Part shown: one piece after another, positions 24,759 to 33,567 of the stretch
How positions within the stretch are numbered: position 1 is the stretch's first letter
Layout: each line of letters begins with the position of its first letter
Source: Bacilli bacterium
GTDB lineage: Bacteria > Bacillota_I > Bacilli_A > RF39 > UBA660
Reading direction: 5' to 3'
DNA: 35,886 nt
Assembly: GCA_016297695.1 (NCBI GenBank)
Contig: JAEDGC010000015.1
Coordinates: forward strand, 1-35,886
The notes under the pieces: generated by a model
What the model saw: only the letters and a program-made list of their open reading frames with translations
The model's database searches: none
What the model was told of the DNA's origin: nothing
Made by a program: the position numbers and the translations under genes

Positions 24759-24902
24759 TATTACTTCGATAAACAATATGAACAAATTAAATCTAATAGG
24801 GATAATTAATGTTATTAATACTTGATAGAATATCAAAAACAATAAGATAAATATTCCTAAAATAGTAAAAAAGCCATTACCTCTACATGGTGGTCTACAC
24901 AT
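24717..24902 (-). CDS. Small Cys-rich, two-segment membrane protein
   Basis: 61 aa beginning MCRPPCRGNGFF, with two hydrophobic segments (FILLFLIFYQVLITLII and FILFIEVILLIFLLY). The start at 24902 on the minus strand was chosen because AGGTGAT lies 4-11 bases ahead of it, with a TATAAT-like -10 beyond. Its last 42 bases overlap the 3' end of the ysxE-like gene in antisense. The CxxxC head plus small membrane hairpin is reminiscent of small sporulation membrane peptides, but no family is recognised. Confidence 0.6.
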   Translation of the reverse strand: MCRPPCRGNGFFTILGIFILLFLIFYQVLITLIIPIRFNLFILFIEVILLIFLLYRIIWPY

Positions 24903-24942
24903 AAATATCACCTATAATATAATATGAATAAATAAAAAATAT

Positions 24943-24970
24943 GCACTTATAAAATAGTGCTTATTTTTTT
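24943..24970 (+). terminator. Putative terminator
   Basis: GCACT / AGTGC closing an 8-nt AT loop and followed by TTATTTTTTT. It lies between the minus-strand membrane peptide and the prepilin operon, with a TATAAT -10 for the latter just after it. Confidence 0.5.
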
Positions 24971-25005
24971 ATTTCGTGTTATAATCAAATAGTAGGAGAA
25001 TAGTT

Positions 25006-25689
25006 ATGAAAAAGAAGAATGGTTTTGTATTTGTAGAAACTATGATAGTTGTAGTTGTTTTAATAGTTTCTTTATTAGTTATTTATTCATCTTATATGGG
25101 ATTAATAAGTAATGAAAGAAGATTATCTAGGTATGATGATCCAGCTTTTATTTATAAAACATATTCCATAGCAAAATTTTTGTTAGAAATGAAAGATGAA
25201 GAAGGAAATGTCATTATTGGAAATAAAATAAGTGAAAAAGATGATTTAATATATATTTCAATTAATGATAATGATTTATTTTATGGTGAAGTTCAAAATA
25301 ATGATTTACAAAATAAAGGTAATTCAGATAGAAAAAATTTTTTTAGTAGACTTTATAATGATTTAAATGTTCAAACAATTTTGATAGTTCGAAAAAAACA
25401 AATTTCAAATGAAATTGAAAATAAAATATCAAGCGATTTATATAAATATTTAAAATCAATTGATACTTCATCTGATGGTGATGATCAAGCTTATATAATA
25501 GTTATGTATGCAGAACGAGTTGATGGCTCTTCTTGTGATCCTAACCAAATTTTAATGGAAAATGGAGACGATAAAAAATTTGAAAATAAAAATGAAATGA
25601 TTCAAAGTTTAAACAAAAGAGAAAGTGCTTGTACTTTCTATTATTCAAGTTTAAAATTATTAACGGAGAAGGTGTTATCTAATGGATAA
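25006..25689 (+). CDS. Prepilin-like (ComG-type) protein
   Basis: 227 aa, with GTAGGAGAA upstream. The N-terminus MKKKNG|FVFVETMIVVVVLIV has a prepilin peptidase site after Gly6 with the conserved Glu at +5, then a 20-residue hydrophobic stalk. The rest is a soluble, Asn/Asp-rich pilin head with two Cys near the C-terminus (SSCDPNQ, ESACTFYY) that may form a disulfide. It probably belongs to a type IV pilus or competence pseudopilus. No ATPase or platform gene is seen next to it. It overlaps the second prepilin gene by 8 nt. Confidence 0.8.
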   Translation: MKKKNGFVFVETMIVVVVLIVSLLVIYSSYMGLISNERRLSRYDDPAFIYKTYSIAKFLLEMKDEEGNVIIGNKISEKDDLIYISINDNDLFYGEVQNNDLQNKGNSDRKNFFSRLYNDLNVQTILIVRKKQISNEIENKISSDLYKYLKSIDTSSDGDDQAYIIVMYAERVDGSSCDPNQILMENGDDKKFENKNEMIQSLNKRESACTFYYSSLKLLTEKVLSNG

Positions 25690-26260
25690 AAAAGGTTTTA
25701 CAATGACTGAACTAATGGTAAGTATAGCTATTATTGCCGTTGTAATGGTTTTTTTAGTAAAAATGCTAATAGATGTCAGATATGATAAAAGAAATGAACT
25801 TTACGATACAAAAAACCAAATAAATAGAGCAGAAATTATAAAAACTATTCAAACTGATTTAGATGGTAAAATTATTAATAGTATTAATGATAGTGAAAGT
25901 GAAGAAAATAAATTAGTAATAAATATTAATACTGATTCTTCTCTTTTAGCTAAAATTGAAGCGTTTACACAAAATGGCGAAGAATACATTAAATATAGAA
26001 GTACCGATAACAAAAACTATAAATGGATGATAGAAAAAAATAACAAAGAAACTTATATTAAAAAGACTGATGTTGTACTTAGTGTTACAAAATGTTCAAA
26101 TGAAGGTTGTGATGGAAATGATAAAATTATTAGAATTAATATTCCAATAATTATCGATAATTCAACATTAAGAAGAGATAATGATAGTCAGATGGATAAC
26201 ATAATTCTAACTTTCTATAATTATAGTGGATCTACAATAGAATCTACTACGCTAAATTAA
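25682..26260 (+). CDS. Prepilin-like (ComG-type) protein
   Basis: 192 aa. MDKKG|FTMTELMVSIAIIAVVMVF is a textbook class III signal: Gly at -1, Phe at +1, Glu at +5 and a hydrophobic stalk. The head region has a Cys pair (TKCSNEGCDG). The ATG lies inside the 3' end of the other prepilin gene, so translation is coupled. The 3' end overlaps the convergent ylbJ gene by 9 nt. By size and site it resembles ComGF/ComGD minor pseudopilins, but the exact subunit cannot be told. Confidence 0.82.
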   Translation: MDKKGFTMTELMVSIAIIAVVMVFLVKMLIDVRYDKRNELYDTKNQINRAEIIKTIQTDLDGKIINSINDSESEENKLVININTDSSLLAKIEAFTQNGEEYIKYRSTDNKNYKWMIEKNNKETYIKKTDVVLSVTKCSNEGCDGNDKIIRINIPIIIDNSTLRRDNDSQMDNIILTFYNYSGSTIESTTLN

Positions 26261-27145
26261 AATAAAAATTATAAAATATATAATTAAAGAAATAATTGTT
26301 TGGAATAATCTTCCTTTAAAATAATTAATAAATTTTAAATTGGTATCTTCTAAGATACTTTTTATTTGAGTTGCTATACTTAAACCGCCAAAATTAATTA
26401 TTATAATACTTATTATATCCTTATATTTTGAAGTACTTAAAACTAAAGAATTTAAACCAGTAGTTATTTCAAGTAATCCCTTAATCAATGAATTTTTACA
26501 AAAATAATTTGATATTAATATATAAAAAGAAATTACTCCTAATATAGTTATCAAAGAATTAATTGCTTTTTTAGTAGCAAGTGGTATTAATTTTTCTAAA
26601 GAGATACTTTTTAGATGAATTTTGTTGTTTTCTTGGGAAACAAATTTATTTCTAATTAAAAATAGAATAATAAAATTAGATAAGTAGTGAATTAAAATAA
26701 TTTTAATAGCAAATTTTGAAGAAGAAAATATAAGTAACAGCATATTATACAAAAATAAAGGGTTAGAAAAATAACAGACATATAATAATTTATTTACTTC
26801 ATCTTTTTTTACCATATCATTATTTAATAGATTTTTAATTAGTAAGGCATTTGCTGGAGTACCAATAAACAAGGACATAATAAATATATAAGTTCCATTA
26901 AAAGATAATTTAAATAATTTATTCATCAATTTATAAAAAAAACTACATATTATTATTGGAAAATTATAATTAATTAGTATTTCATTAATTATAATCATTG
27001 GGAAAAGTGAAGGTATTAAGTTGTTTAACCATAAACTAAAACTTTGATTTATACTTTCTTTACTTATTAAAGGATCTTTAAATAATAGGAATATAAATAA
27101 AAATGCAAAAGATATAATACTAATATTTTTTAAAATATATTTCAT
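26252..27145 (-). CDS. ylbJ: YlbJ-like sporulation integral membrane protein
   Basis: 297 aa with about eight membrane segments. The conserved centre is SLWLNNLIPSLFPMIIINEIL, split here by the LIPSLFP motif, followed by LFIGTPANALLIKNLLNND and CYFSNPLFLYNM. These motifs are those of YlbJ and of related nucleoside-recognition (Gate-domain) proteins needed during sporulation for spore cortex formation in Bacillus. AAGGAG lies ahead of the start. It is divergent from the YlbL gene with only about 40 bases between; ylbJ and ylbL are also neighbours in Bacillus. Confidence 0.85.
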   Translation of the reverse strand: MKYILKNISIISFAFLFIFLLFKDPLISKESINQSFSLWLNNLIPSLFPMIIINEILINYNFPIIICSFFYKLMNKLFKLSFNGTYIFIMSLFIGTPANALLIKNLLNNDMVKKDEVNKLLYVCYFSNPLFLYNMLLLIFSSSKFAIKIILIHYLSNFIILFLIRNKFVSQENNKIHLKSISLEKLIPLATKKAINSLITILGVISFYILISNYFCKNSLIKGLLEITTGLNSLVLSTSKYKDIISIIIINFGGLSIATQIKSILEDTNLKFINYFKGRLFQTIISLIIYFIIFILI

Positions 27146-27188
27146 ATTTGCTCCTTAAGCTGGTATAATTAAATAGGTGAATAAAATA

Positions 27189-28205
27189 ATGATTACTAAA
27201 ATATATGAATATTTTAAAAAAATAATTAAAGAAAATTATAAACGGTTAATTACTTTATTTTTAATAATATTGCTTTTTACTGTAGAACTTCCATTTGCAA
27301 TATATATTCCTGGAGGAACTATTGATTTAGCAAAAAGGGTTGAAGTAAAAAATGGATATGAAACAGAAGGAAAATTAGCTATGAGTTATGTTTCAATGAT
27401 TAGAAGTTCACTTCCATATATCCTTCTAAGTTATGTAGTTCCTAATTGGGATTTACAAAAAAAAGAAGACGTTGTATATGAGGGAGCTAGTGTTAAAGAA
27501 ACAATTGAAATTGATAAAATTTATATGCAAGAAGGAATTAATAATGCAATAATTTCAGCCTACAAATTAGCTGGAAAAGAAATTAAAATAAAAAATGAAA
27601 TATTGAAAGTAACATATGTATTAAAAGATTCTAAATCTAATTTAAAAATAAATGATGAAATATTATCTGTTGATGGGAATATTGTTAAAAGTACTTCCGA
27701 TATAATAGAAATAATTAATAAAAAAAATATTGGTGATAAAGTTGAAGTTAAAATAATTAGAGATAATCAAGAAAAAACAGTTAAATCTACTATTTCTTTA
27801 ATTGAAAATGAAAAAAAATTAGGAGTTGTATCTACAATCTTGCTTGATATAGAAACAAATCCGGAAGTTACAATTAAAACTAAAAATAGTGAATCAGGTT
27901 CAAGTGGAGGATTAATGACAAGTTTAGCAATGTATAATTCTCTTGTTAAAGAAGATATTACTAAAGGTAAAACAATAGTTGGAACAGGTACAATTGATGA
28001 ATATGGTAATGTTGGTAAAATTGGGGGAATAAAATATAAAATTTTAGGTTCTTATAAAAAAGCTGATATATTCTTATGTCCAGAAGATAATTATGAAGAA
28101 GCTTTAAAAGTAAAAAAAGAAAATAATTTAAAATTAAAAATAGTAAAAGTTAAGACATTGAGTGATGCAGTTAAATATTTAGAAAGCGAGAATGAAAATG
28201 AATAA
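27189..28205 (+). CDS. ylbL: YlbL-like PDZ and Lon-type membrane protease
   Basis: 338 aa from the ATG at 27189, with AGGTGA at 27175-27180; an in-frame GTG at 27177 lies within that site. One membrane anchor at about residues 20-40 is followed by FAIYIPGGTIDLAKRVEV, typical of the family start. A PDZ domain at about 125-205 contains SNLKINDEILSVDGN. A Lon-like peptidase domain has the Ser in SESGSSGGLMTSLAMYN and the Lys in GGIKYKI. In Bacillus YlbL works with CtpA in clearing YneA after DNA damage. TATAAT at 27164-27169 is the likely -10. Confidence 0.9.
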   Translation: MITKIYEYFKKIIKENYKRLITLFLIILLFTVELPFAIYIPGGTIDLAKRVEVKNGYETEGKLAMSYVSMIRSSLPYILLSYVVPNWDLQKKEDVVYEGASVKETIEIDKIYMQEGINNAIISAYKLAGKEIKIKNEILKVTYVLKDSKSNLKINDEILSVDGNIVKSTSDIIEIINKKNIGDKVEVKIIRDNQEKTVKSTISLIENEKKLGVVSTILLDIETNPEVTIKTKNSESGSSGGLMTSLAMYNSLVKEDITKGKTIVGTGTIDEYGNVGKIGGIKYKILGSYKKADIFLCPEDNYEEALKVKKENNLKLKIVKVKTLSDAVKYLESENENE

Positions 28206-28305
28206 AATAATTACATATATAAAATATAATAAAAAACTTTTTATAAATTTATTACTATTATTACTTGTAATAATTGGATGTTATATAGCTTTTAAAAAAA
28301 TTTAA
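28198..28305 (+). CDS. 35-residue single-pass membrane peptide
   Basis: The ATG overlaps the ylbL stop (ATGAATAA), suggesting coupled translation. The product begins MNKIITYIKYNKKLFINLLL, continues with a Leu/Ile hydrophobic segment containing one Cys, and ends AFKKI. The basic ends flanking one membrane helix make it believable as a small membrane peptide. No family is recognised. Confidence 0.5.
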   Translation: MNKIITYIKYNKKLFINLLLLLLVIIGCYIAFKKI

Positions 28306-28371
28306 ATTAATAGTAGAAATTATTAATATTATTGTGTTATAATACACATTGTTTCAAAGGGGATGGGTTTT

Positions 28372-29055
28372 ATGACAAACTTATATGATAATAAAAATAA
28401 AAGCATTTTAGAAATACTTAATAATATTATTAGCTTAAGCGAAAAAATGAATAATGATTATATAATATCTTATTTAGAAAAAATCGGTGAAAAGATTGAA
28501 ATTGATTTAACTAGTATAAAAAATATATATTTAAAAGATATAAGCAAATTGCAAAAAAATAAATTAAAAGTATTCTTTAAAAAGACTTTTCTTGTAAGTT
28601 CAAAAACATTTTTTGATATACTAGATTTAGAAACAAAAAATAAAATTTTAAATCAAGATATAGATGAATTTAATGAGAATTTTTCAACATTTTTAGCTCA
28701 TAATGAAACTTTGAAAAATGAAATAATATTTACTTTTGAAAGATTTATTAAAATAGTAGTAGAAAATGGTAATGTTAATGATTTAAAATACGTTTATAGT
28801 TTTTATCAAACAATGATAATTGGATTTCTTTCTTCATTACCCAAAAATTATAGAGACGAAATATTAAATCAAGAAAACTTTTTGGATGTTAAACAAGAAG
28901 TTGAAACTATAAAATATGATTATGATTTAAAAATAAGTAGTGCATATATTTTTTATACAATGATAATTGAAAAGGAAATTGATAATTTTTTAAAAGAAAA
29001 ATACAATCAAAGTCTTTTTGTTGAAAATGTTGGATTTACTAGAAAAAGAATTTAA
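28372..29055 (+). CDS. Hypothetical, predicted helical protein
   Basis: 227 aa from the ATG at 28372. The in-frame ATG at 28363 overlaps the GGGGATGG ribosome-binding site, so the second is preferred. TATAATACACA stands about 30 nt upstream. The protein is Lys/Asn/Ile-rich, predicted all-helical and soluble, with no motif I recognise. It lies 48 nt ahead of mutS, but mutS has its own -10 element in that gap. Confidence 0.65.
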   Translation: MTNLYDNKNKSILEILNNIISLSEKMNNDYIISYLEKIGEKIEIDLTSIKNIYLKDISKLQKNKLKVFFKKTFLVSSKTFFDILDLETKNKILNQDIDEFNENFSTFLAHNETLKNEIIFTFERFIKIVVENGNVNDLKYVYSFYQTMIIGFLSSLPKNYRDEILNQENFLDVKQEVETIKYDYDLKISSAYIFYTMIIEKEIDNFLKEKYNQSLFVENVGFTRKRI

Positions 29056-29071
29056 ATTATTCTTTTTTTTA

Positions 29072-29080
29072 TGCTATAAT
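29072..29080 (+). promoter_or_regulatory. Extended -10 element of mutS
   Basis: TGCTATAAT, 24 nt ahead of the mutS start. The same nonamer precedes the gene at 6048. Confidence 0.55.
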
Positions 29081-29103
29081 AATTAATGTTTAAGGGTGGT
29101 ATT

Positions 29104-31647
29104 ATGAAACGTAGTGAAGTTGATAGAAGTAAATTAAGTCCAGGTATGCTGCAATATATGGAAATAAAGGATAATTATGAAAATGAATTACTTTTTTATC
29201 GATTAGGGGACTTTTATGAATTATTTTTTGAAGATGGAATAATTGCATCTCGTGAGTGCGAATTAACGCTTACTGGGAAAAATGCTGGTTTAGACGAAAA
29301 AATTCCGATGTGTGGAGTTCCCTTTCATTCAGTAAAACCATATATAGAAAAATTAGTAAGTAAAGGTTATAAAATAGCAATATGTGAGCAATTAGAAGAT
29401 CCTAAAGCTACTAATAAAGTAGTTAAAAGAGGAGTTGTTCAAGTAATAAGTAAAGGAACAATCGTTGATAATGATTTACTAAATGAACATGATAATAACT
29501 ATATAGCAAGTTTACTTGATTTTAAATATATATATATTCTTACATATGCTGATGTATCTACTGGATCTTTAAATATTTTAGAAATACCATATCAAAAAGA
29601 AAAAGTTATAAATGAAATATTAAATTTAAATATTAAAGAATTAATTTTAGCAGATGAAAATGATCAATCTTTAACAGATTTATTAAAAAATAATTATGGA
29701 ATAGATATAAATATTTCTTATGAATATTTAGAAGATAGATATGAAGAATTAGTAAATAGTGTTACAGATATTAGATATAAAACCGGTATTAAACATTTAT
29801 TATATTATTTAGTAGTTAAAGAATTAAAAGAGTTAGATCACTTTAATGAAGTGAAAGTAATAGATAAAAATTCATATCTTTTAATGGATGTTCATACAGT
29901 TAGAAATTTAGAATTAATTGAGACTTTAAGATTAAAAGAAAGAACTTATTCGTTATTATGGTTACTTGATAAAACCAAAACATCTATGGGATCTAGAATG
30001 TTAAAACAATGGTTATTAAATCCTTTAAAAGATAAAAAAATGATTGAAAGTAGATATGATAAAATTGATAAATTAAATAAAGAATTTATCTTAAAGGATG
30101 AACTTCGTAATACATTATATGAAATTTATGATATTGAAAGACTTTGTGGGAAAGTAGCATGTGGTAATCTAAATGCTCGTGATTTATTACAACTAAAAAA
30201 TAGTCTAAAAGTTTTACCAAATTTAAAAGAAATAATAAAAAAATTAGATTTTGAATATGAAATTGACACTCATGATGATTTATACGAATTACTTGATGCA
30301 TCTATATATGAAAATCCACCAGTTTCATTAAAAGAAGGATATTTAATAAAAGAAGGATATAATGAACAATTAGATGAATTAAAAAGCATCCGTAGTGGTG
30401 GAAAAACTTTTGTTGCTGATTTTGAAAATAAAATAAAAGAAACAACTGGCATAAAAACATTAAAAGTTGGGTTTAATAAAGTTTTTGGATATTTTATTGA
30501 AATTAGTAAAGGGCAAGCTAAAGAAATAGATCCATCACTTGGTTGGGAAAGACGTCAAACACTTACAAATTGTGAAAGATTTATTTCTCCTGAATTAAAA
30601 GAAAAAGAATCAATGATTTTAAATGCTGAAGAAAAAATTATTAATTTAGAATATGATTTATTTTGTAAGATTAAAGAAGAAGTAAAAAAATATTTAATAT
30701 CTTTAAAAAATGTTTCATTTATAATTAGTGAGATAGATGCAATAACTTCTCTTGCAGTAGTAAGTGATGATTATAAATTAGTAAGACCAACGCTTAATAA
30801 TGATCATATAATTGAAATTATTGAAGGAAGACATCCAGTGGTAGAAAGAGTTAGTAAAAATTCATATGTATCAAATGATTGTATAATGAATAAAGATATA
30901 AATACATTATTAATTACTGGTCCTAATATGAGTGGTAAATCAACTTATATGCGTCAACTAGCAATAATAGTAATAATGGCTCAAATGGGTTCATTTGTAC
31001 CAGCTAAAATTGCTAATTTACCTATAATTGATAAAATTTTTACAAGAATCGGTGCAAGTGATGATTTGGTAAGTGGCGAATCTACATTTATGGTCGAAAT
31101 GAATGAAGCAAAAAATGCAATAATTAATGCTACAAGCGATAGTTTAATTCTATTTGATGAACTTGGTAGAGGAACAGCTACTTATGATGGTATGAGTCTT
31201 GCTCAATCAATACTTGAATATGTAAATAATAATATAAAATGTAAAACGTTATTTAGTACACATTATCATGAATTAACAGCAATGGAACAAAAATTTAATG
31301 GTATAAAAAACGTCCATGTATCTGCTCAAGAAGAAGATGGAAATATTATTTTTTTACATAAAATAAAAGAAGGATCAATAGATAAAAGTTACGGTATACA
31401 TGTAGCTAAATTATCGGGAATGCCCAATGATGTAGTAGTGCGTGCCGATGAAATTTTAAAATTCTATGAAAATAAAAAAGTAGATAAGGCTCCAGATAAA
31501 ATTCAATTGTCTATGGAATTTGATGAAGTAAAGAAAGAAAGTGTAATTGAAGAAAAAATAAAACAAATTGATCCTTTAAATATGACACCAATTGAAGCTA
31601 TCAATTTACTTTATGAATTAAAAGAAATTAGTAAAAAAAATAACTGA
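29104..31647 (+). CDS. mutS: DNA mismatch repair protein MutS
   Basis: 847 aa, normal for MutS1. The start at 29104 follows GGGTGG; an in-frame ATG at 29086 has no such site. The N-terminal mismatch-binding motif reads RLGDFYELFFEDG with the Phe-x-Glu wedge. Connector and lever domains fill the middle, and the ATPase at the C-terminus has Walker A GPNMSGKST (about residue 605), Walker B LILFDELGRGTATYDG and the H-motif FSTHYHELT. It recognises mispairs and starts repair with MutL. mutL is not next to it, unlike in Bacillus; the following gene is a permease. Confidence 0.97.
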   Translation: MKRSEVDRSKLSPGMLQYMEIKDNYENELLFYRLGDFYELFFEDGIIASRECELTLTGKNAGLDEKIPMCGVPFHSVKPYIEKLVSKGYKIAICEQLEDPKATNKVVKRGVVQVISKGTIVDNDLLNEHDNNYIASLLDFKYIYILTYADVSTGSLNILEIPYQKEKVINEILNLNIKELILADENDQSLTDLLKNNYGIDINISYEYLEDRYEELVNSVTDIRYKTGIKHLLYYLVVKELKELDHFNEVKVIDKNSYLLMDVHTVRNLELIETLRLKERTYSLLWLLDKTKTSMGSRMLKQWLLNPLKDKKMIESRYDKIDKLNKEFILKDELRNTLYEIYDIERLCGKVACGNLNARDLLQLKNSLKVLPNLKEIIKKLDFEYEIDTHDDLYELLDASIYENPPVSLKEGYLIKEGYNEQLDELKSIRSGGKTFVADFENKIKETTGIKTLKVGFNKVFGYFIEISKGQAKEIDPSLGWERRQTLTNCERFISPELKEKESMILNAEEKIINLEYDLFCKIKEEVKKYLISLKNVSFIISEIDAITSLAVVSDDYKLVRPTLNNDHIIEIIEGRHPVVERVSKNSYVSNDCIMNKDINTLLITGPNMSGKSTYMRQLAIIVIMAQMGSFVPAKIANLPIIDKIFTRIGASDDLVSGESTFMVEMNEAKNAIINATSDSLILFDELGRGTATYDGMSLAQSILEYVNNNIKCKTLFSTHYHELTAMEQKFNGIKNVHVSAQEEDGNIIFLHKIKEGSIDKSYGIHVAKLSGMPNDVVVRADEILKFYENKKVDKAPDKIQLSMEFDEVKKESVIEEKIKQIDPLNMTPIEAINLLYELKEISKKNN

Positions 31648-31709
31648 AATTATAAATTTTCTTTATTTTTTTAGATTAATTAATTATAATAATAAAAAGG
31701 AATGATTTT

Positions 31710-32858
31710 ATGCTAAAATTTAAAAACAAAGAAATTAATATTCAAGAAGTTAATGCAGTTATAGGTTTGTCTAAAAGAATTTTAAAATTACTTTATGTAG
31801 TTATGATTGTTTCAATAGTATTTTTAGCATCTATTTTGCTAAAGGATTGGGGAGTATTTACATTTATTAAAACTTTATTAAAAGTAATATCTCCGCTATT
31901 TATTGGATTTATAATCGCTTGGTTGTTTAATCCAGCTGTAAAAAAATTAGAAGAGAAAAAAATACCTAGAATTGCTGGTTCTTTAATTGTTTATGCTATA
32001 TTCTTAGTATTTTTAGTAGTATTTATTAGAGTATTAGTTCCAACTATTTATACTCAATTAAATGAATTAGTTGGAAATCTACCAGAAATATTTAATGAAG
32101 TTAAAGATGCAACTAATAAAATGTTTGAATCAATGAATCATTTAAATGGAATAGATATAACTAGTGTTAAAAATAATTTATTTACTACTTTAGAAAATTG
32201 GTTTACTGAATTTACTACTTCTTTACCAGAGTTTATATTAAATATAGTAACTAGCTTTTTTTCTAAATTAGTAACTATTGGATTTGGTTTAGTTATTGGA
32301 CTTTATATGTTATTTGATTTTGATTCAATTTCTAAGCATCTAATTAGTTTAGTTCCTCAAAAAGAAAAAGAAGATGCAAGTAGATTAATTGAAAATATTA
32401 GTACTGAAGTAAGAAAATGTGTTAATGGAACTTTAACTGTAGCAACAATGGTTTTTGTTGGTGATTCAATAGGGTTTGCAATTATTGGCTTACAAGCACC
32501 ACTTCTATTCGGATTATTTTGTGGTATTACAGATTTAATTCCATATGTAGGTCCTTATATTGGAGGCATTGCCGCAGTTGTAATTGGATTTAGTCAATCA
32601 ACATTTATTGGAATTATGACAATTATTGTTGTAGTTATTGTTCAATGTTTAGAAAATTTCGTTTTGCAACCATTAATTATGAGTAAAACAATGAAATTGC
32701 ATCCAGTTACCATTATCATTGGACTATTGATTTTTGAACATTTCTTTGGTATAGTAGGTATGATTTTAGCAACACCTACAATTGCTTTATTAAAAGTAAT
32801 ATATTATTTTGTTGCTGGAAAATTAAATATATTTAATAATGAAATAGTTGAAGAATAA
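31710..32858 (+). CDS. AI-2E / PerM family membrane protein
   Basis: 382 aa, with AAAGGAATG upstream. About seven to eight membrane segments. The conserved pattern VISPLFIGFIIAWLFNPAVKKLEEKKIPR at the N-terminus and GLFCGITDLIPYVGPYIGG near the C-terminus define the AI-2E/YtvI/PerM family. Members transport small molecules or ions (for example the Na+/H+ antiporters of this family) and some are linked to sporulation; the substrate here cannot be read. The T-box leader of the next operon begins about 20 bases after its stop. Confidence 0.88.
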   Translation: MLKFKNKEINIQEVNAVIGLSKRILKLLYVVMIVSIVFLASILLKDWGVFTFIKTLLKVISPLFIGFIIAWLFNPAVKKLEEKKIPRIAGSLIVYAIFLVFLVVFIRVLVPTIYTQLNELVGNLPEIFNEVKDATNKMFESMNHLNGIDITSVKNNLFTTLENWFTEFTTSLPEFILNIVTSFFSKLVTIGFGLVIGLYMLFDFDSISKHLISLVPQKEKEDASRLIENISTEVRKCVNGTLTVATMVFVGDSIGFAIIGLQAPLLFGLFCGITDLIPYVGPYIGGIAAVVIGFSQSTFIGIMTIIVVVIVQCLENFVLQPLIMSKTMKLHPVTIIIGLLIFEHFFGIVGMILATPTIALLKVIYYFVAGKLNIFNNEIVEE

Positions 32859-32880
32859 GGAATGAATTATAAACAAATTT

Positions 32881-33030
32881 GAAGAGAGTTAGTGGTTGGT
32901 GTAAACTAATAATTTGATATAATATCTGCTACCTTAGGAGACTATAGGGTTAATACCGATATTTAAATTAAGTAAAATAAAGGATGGTACCGCAAAAATT
33001 GCTCCTTGGCATTTTGTGGTATTTTTATGA
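32881..33030 (+). promoter_or_regulatory. T-box leader responding to tRNA-Ala
   Basis: Stem I begins with GAAGAGAGTTAGTGGTTGGTG and AAACTAA, the usual 5' part of T-boxes. The specifier GCT (32928-32930, in CTGCTACC) codes for alanine. The T-box motif AAGGATGGTACCGC lies at 32980-32993; its TGGT is complementary to ACCA, the end expected of tRNA-Ala. The terminator stem TACCGCAAAA / TTTTGTGGTA with a T tract (about 32988-33028) is the alternative fold. Uncharged tRNA-Ala should allow read-through into the kinase-like gene and alaS. Confidence 0.9.
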
Positions 33031-33045
33031 AAGATGGTGATTAAA

Positions 33046-33567
33046 ATGAAAGTATTTTTAATATCTGGCAAAAGTGGAAGCGGTAAAAATGAAGTGGCTA
33101 ACATTATAAAAAAGAATTTAGAAAATTCTGTGATTACGGGATTTAGTAAATATATTAAACTTTTTGCTTTAGAATTTACTGATTGGGATGGAAGAGATAT
33201 AACAAAACCTCGAGCGTTTTTACAAACAATGGGTGATTCATTAAGGAGTATTGATGAAAATTTTTTGATAAATCGAATCATTGAAGATTTTAAAGTTTAC
33301 GAAACTAAATTTGATAATGTTATTATAAGTGATGTAAGACTACCACATGAATTAGAATATATTAAAAACAATAGTAATTATGAAGTAATAACAATTAGAG
33401 TTAATTCTACAAAAAGTATGCGAGATTTAAAAGAAAATGAAAAAAATCATCATACAGAATTAGAGTTAGATGATTATCAAAAATTTGATTTTATAATAAA
33501 TAATAATTTTGATGAAAATTTAGAAAAAGATGTTATAAAGATAATAGAGAGGATGAAACAAAGATGA
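33046..33567 (+). CDS. P-loop nucleotide kinase-like protein (dNMP kinase-like)
   Basis: 173 aa from the ATG at 33046, with GGTGAT upstream. Begins KVFLISGKSGSGKNEVA, a P-loop. Middle motifs RAFLQTMGDSLRSIDENFL and NVIISDVRLPHELEYI fit the deoxynucleoside-monophosphate kinase / phosphomevalonate-kinase-like group of P-loop kinases. It is the first gene behind the alanine T-box and its stop overlaps the alaS start (ATGA). It is thus controlled with alaS although no link to alanine is evident. A phage-type dNMP kinase is an alternative reading. Confidence 0.75.
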   Translation: MKVFLISGKSGSGKNEVANIIKKNLENSVITGFSKYIKLFALEFTDWDGRDITKPRAFLQTMGDSLRSIDENFLINRIIEDFKVYETKFDNVIISDVRLPHELEYIKNNSNYEVITIRVNSTKSMRDLKENEKNHHTELELDDYQKFDFIINNNFDENLEKDVIKIIERMKQR

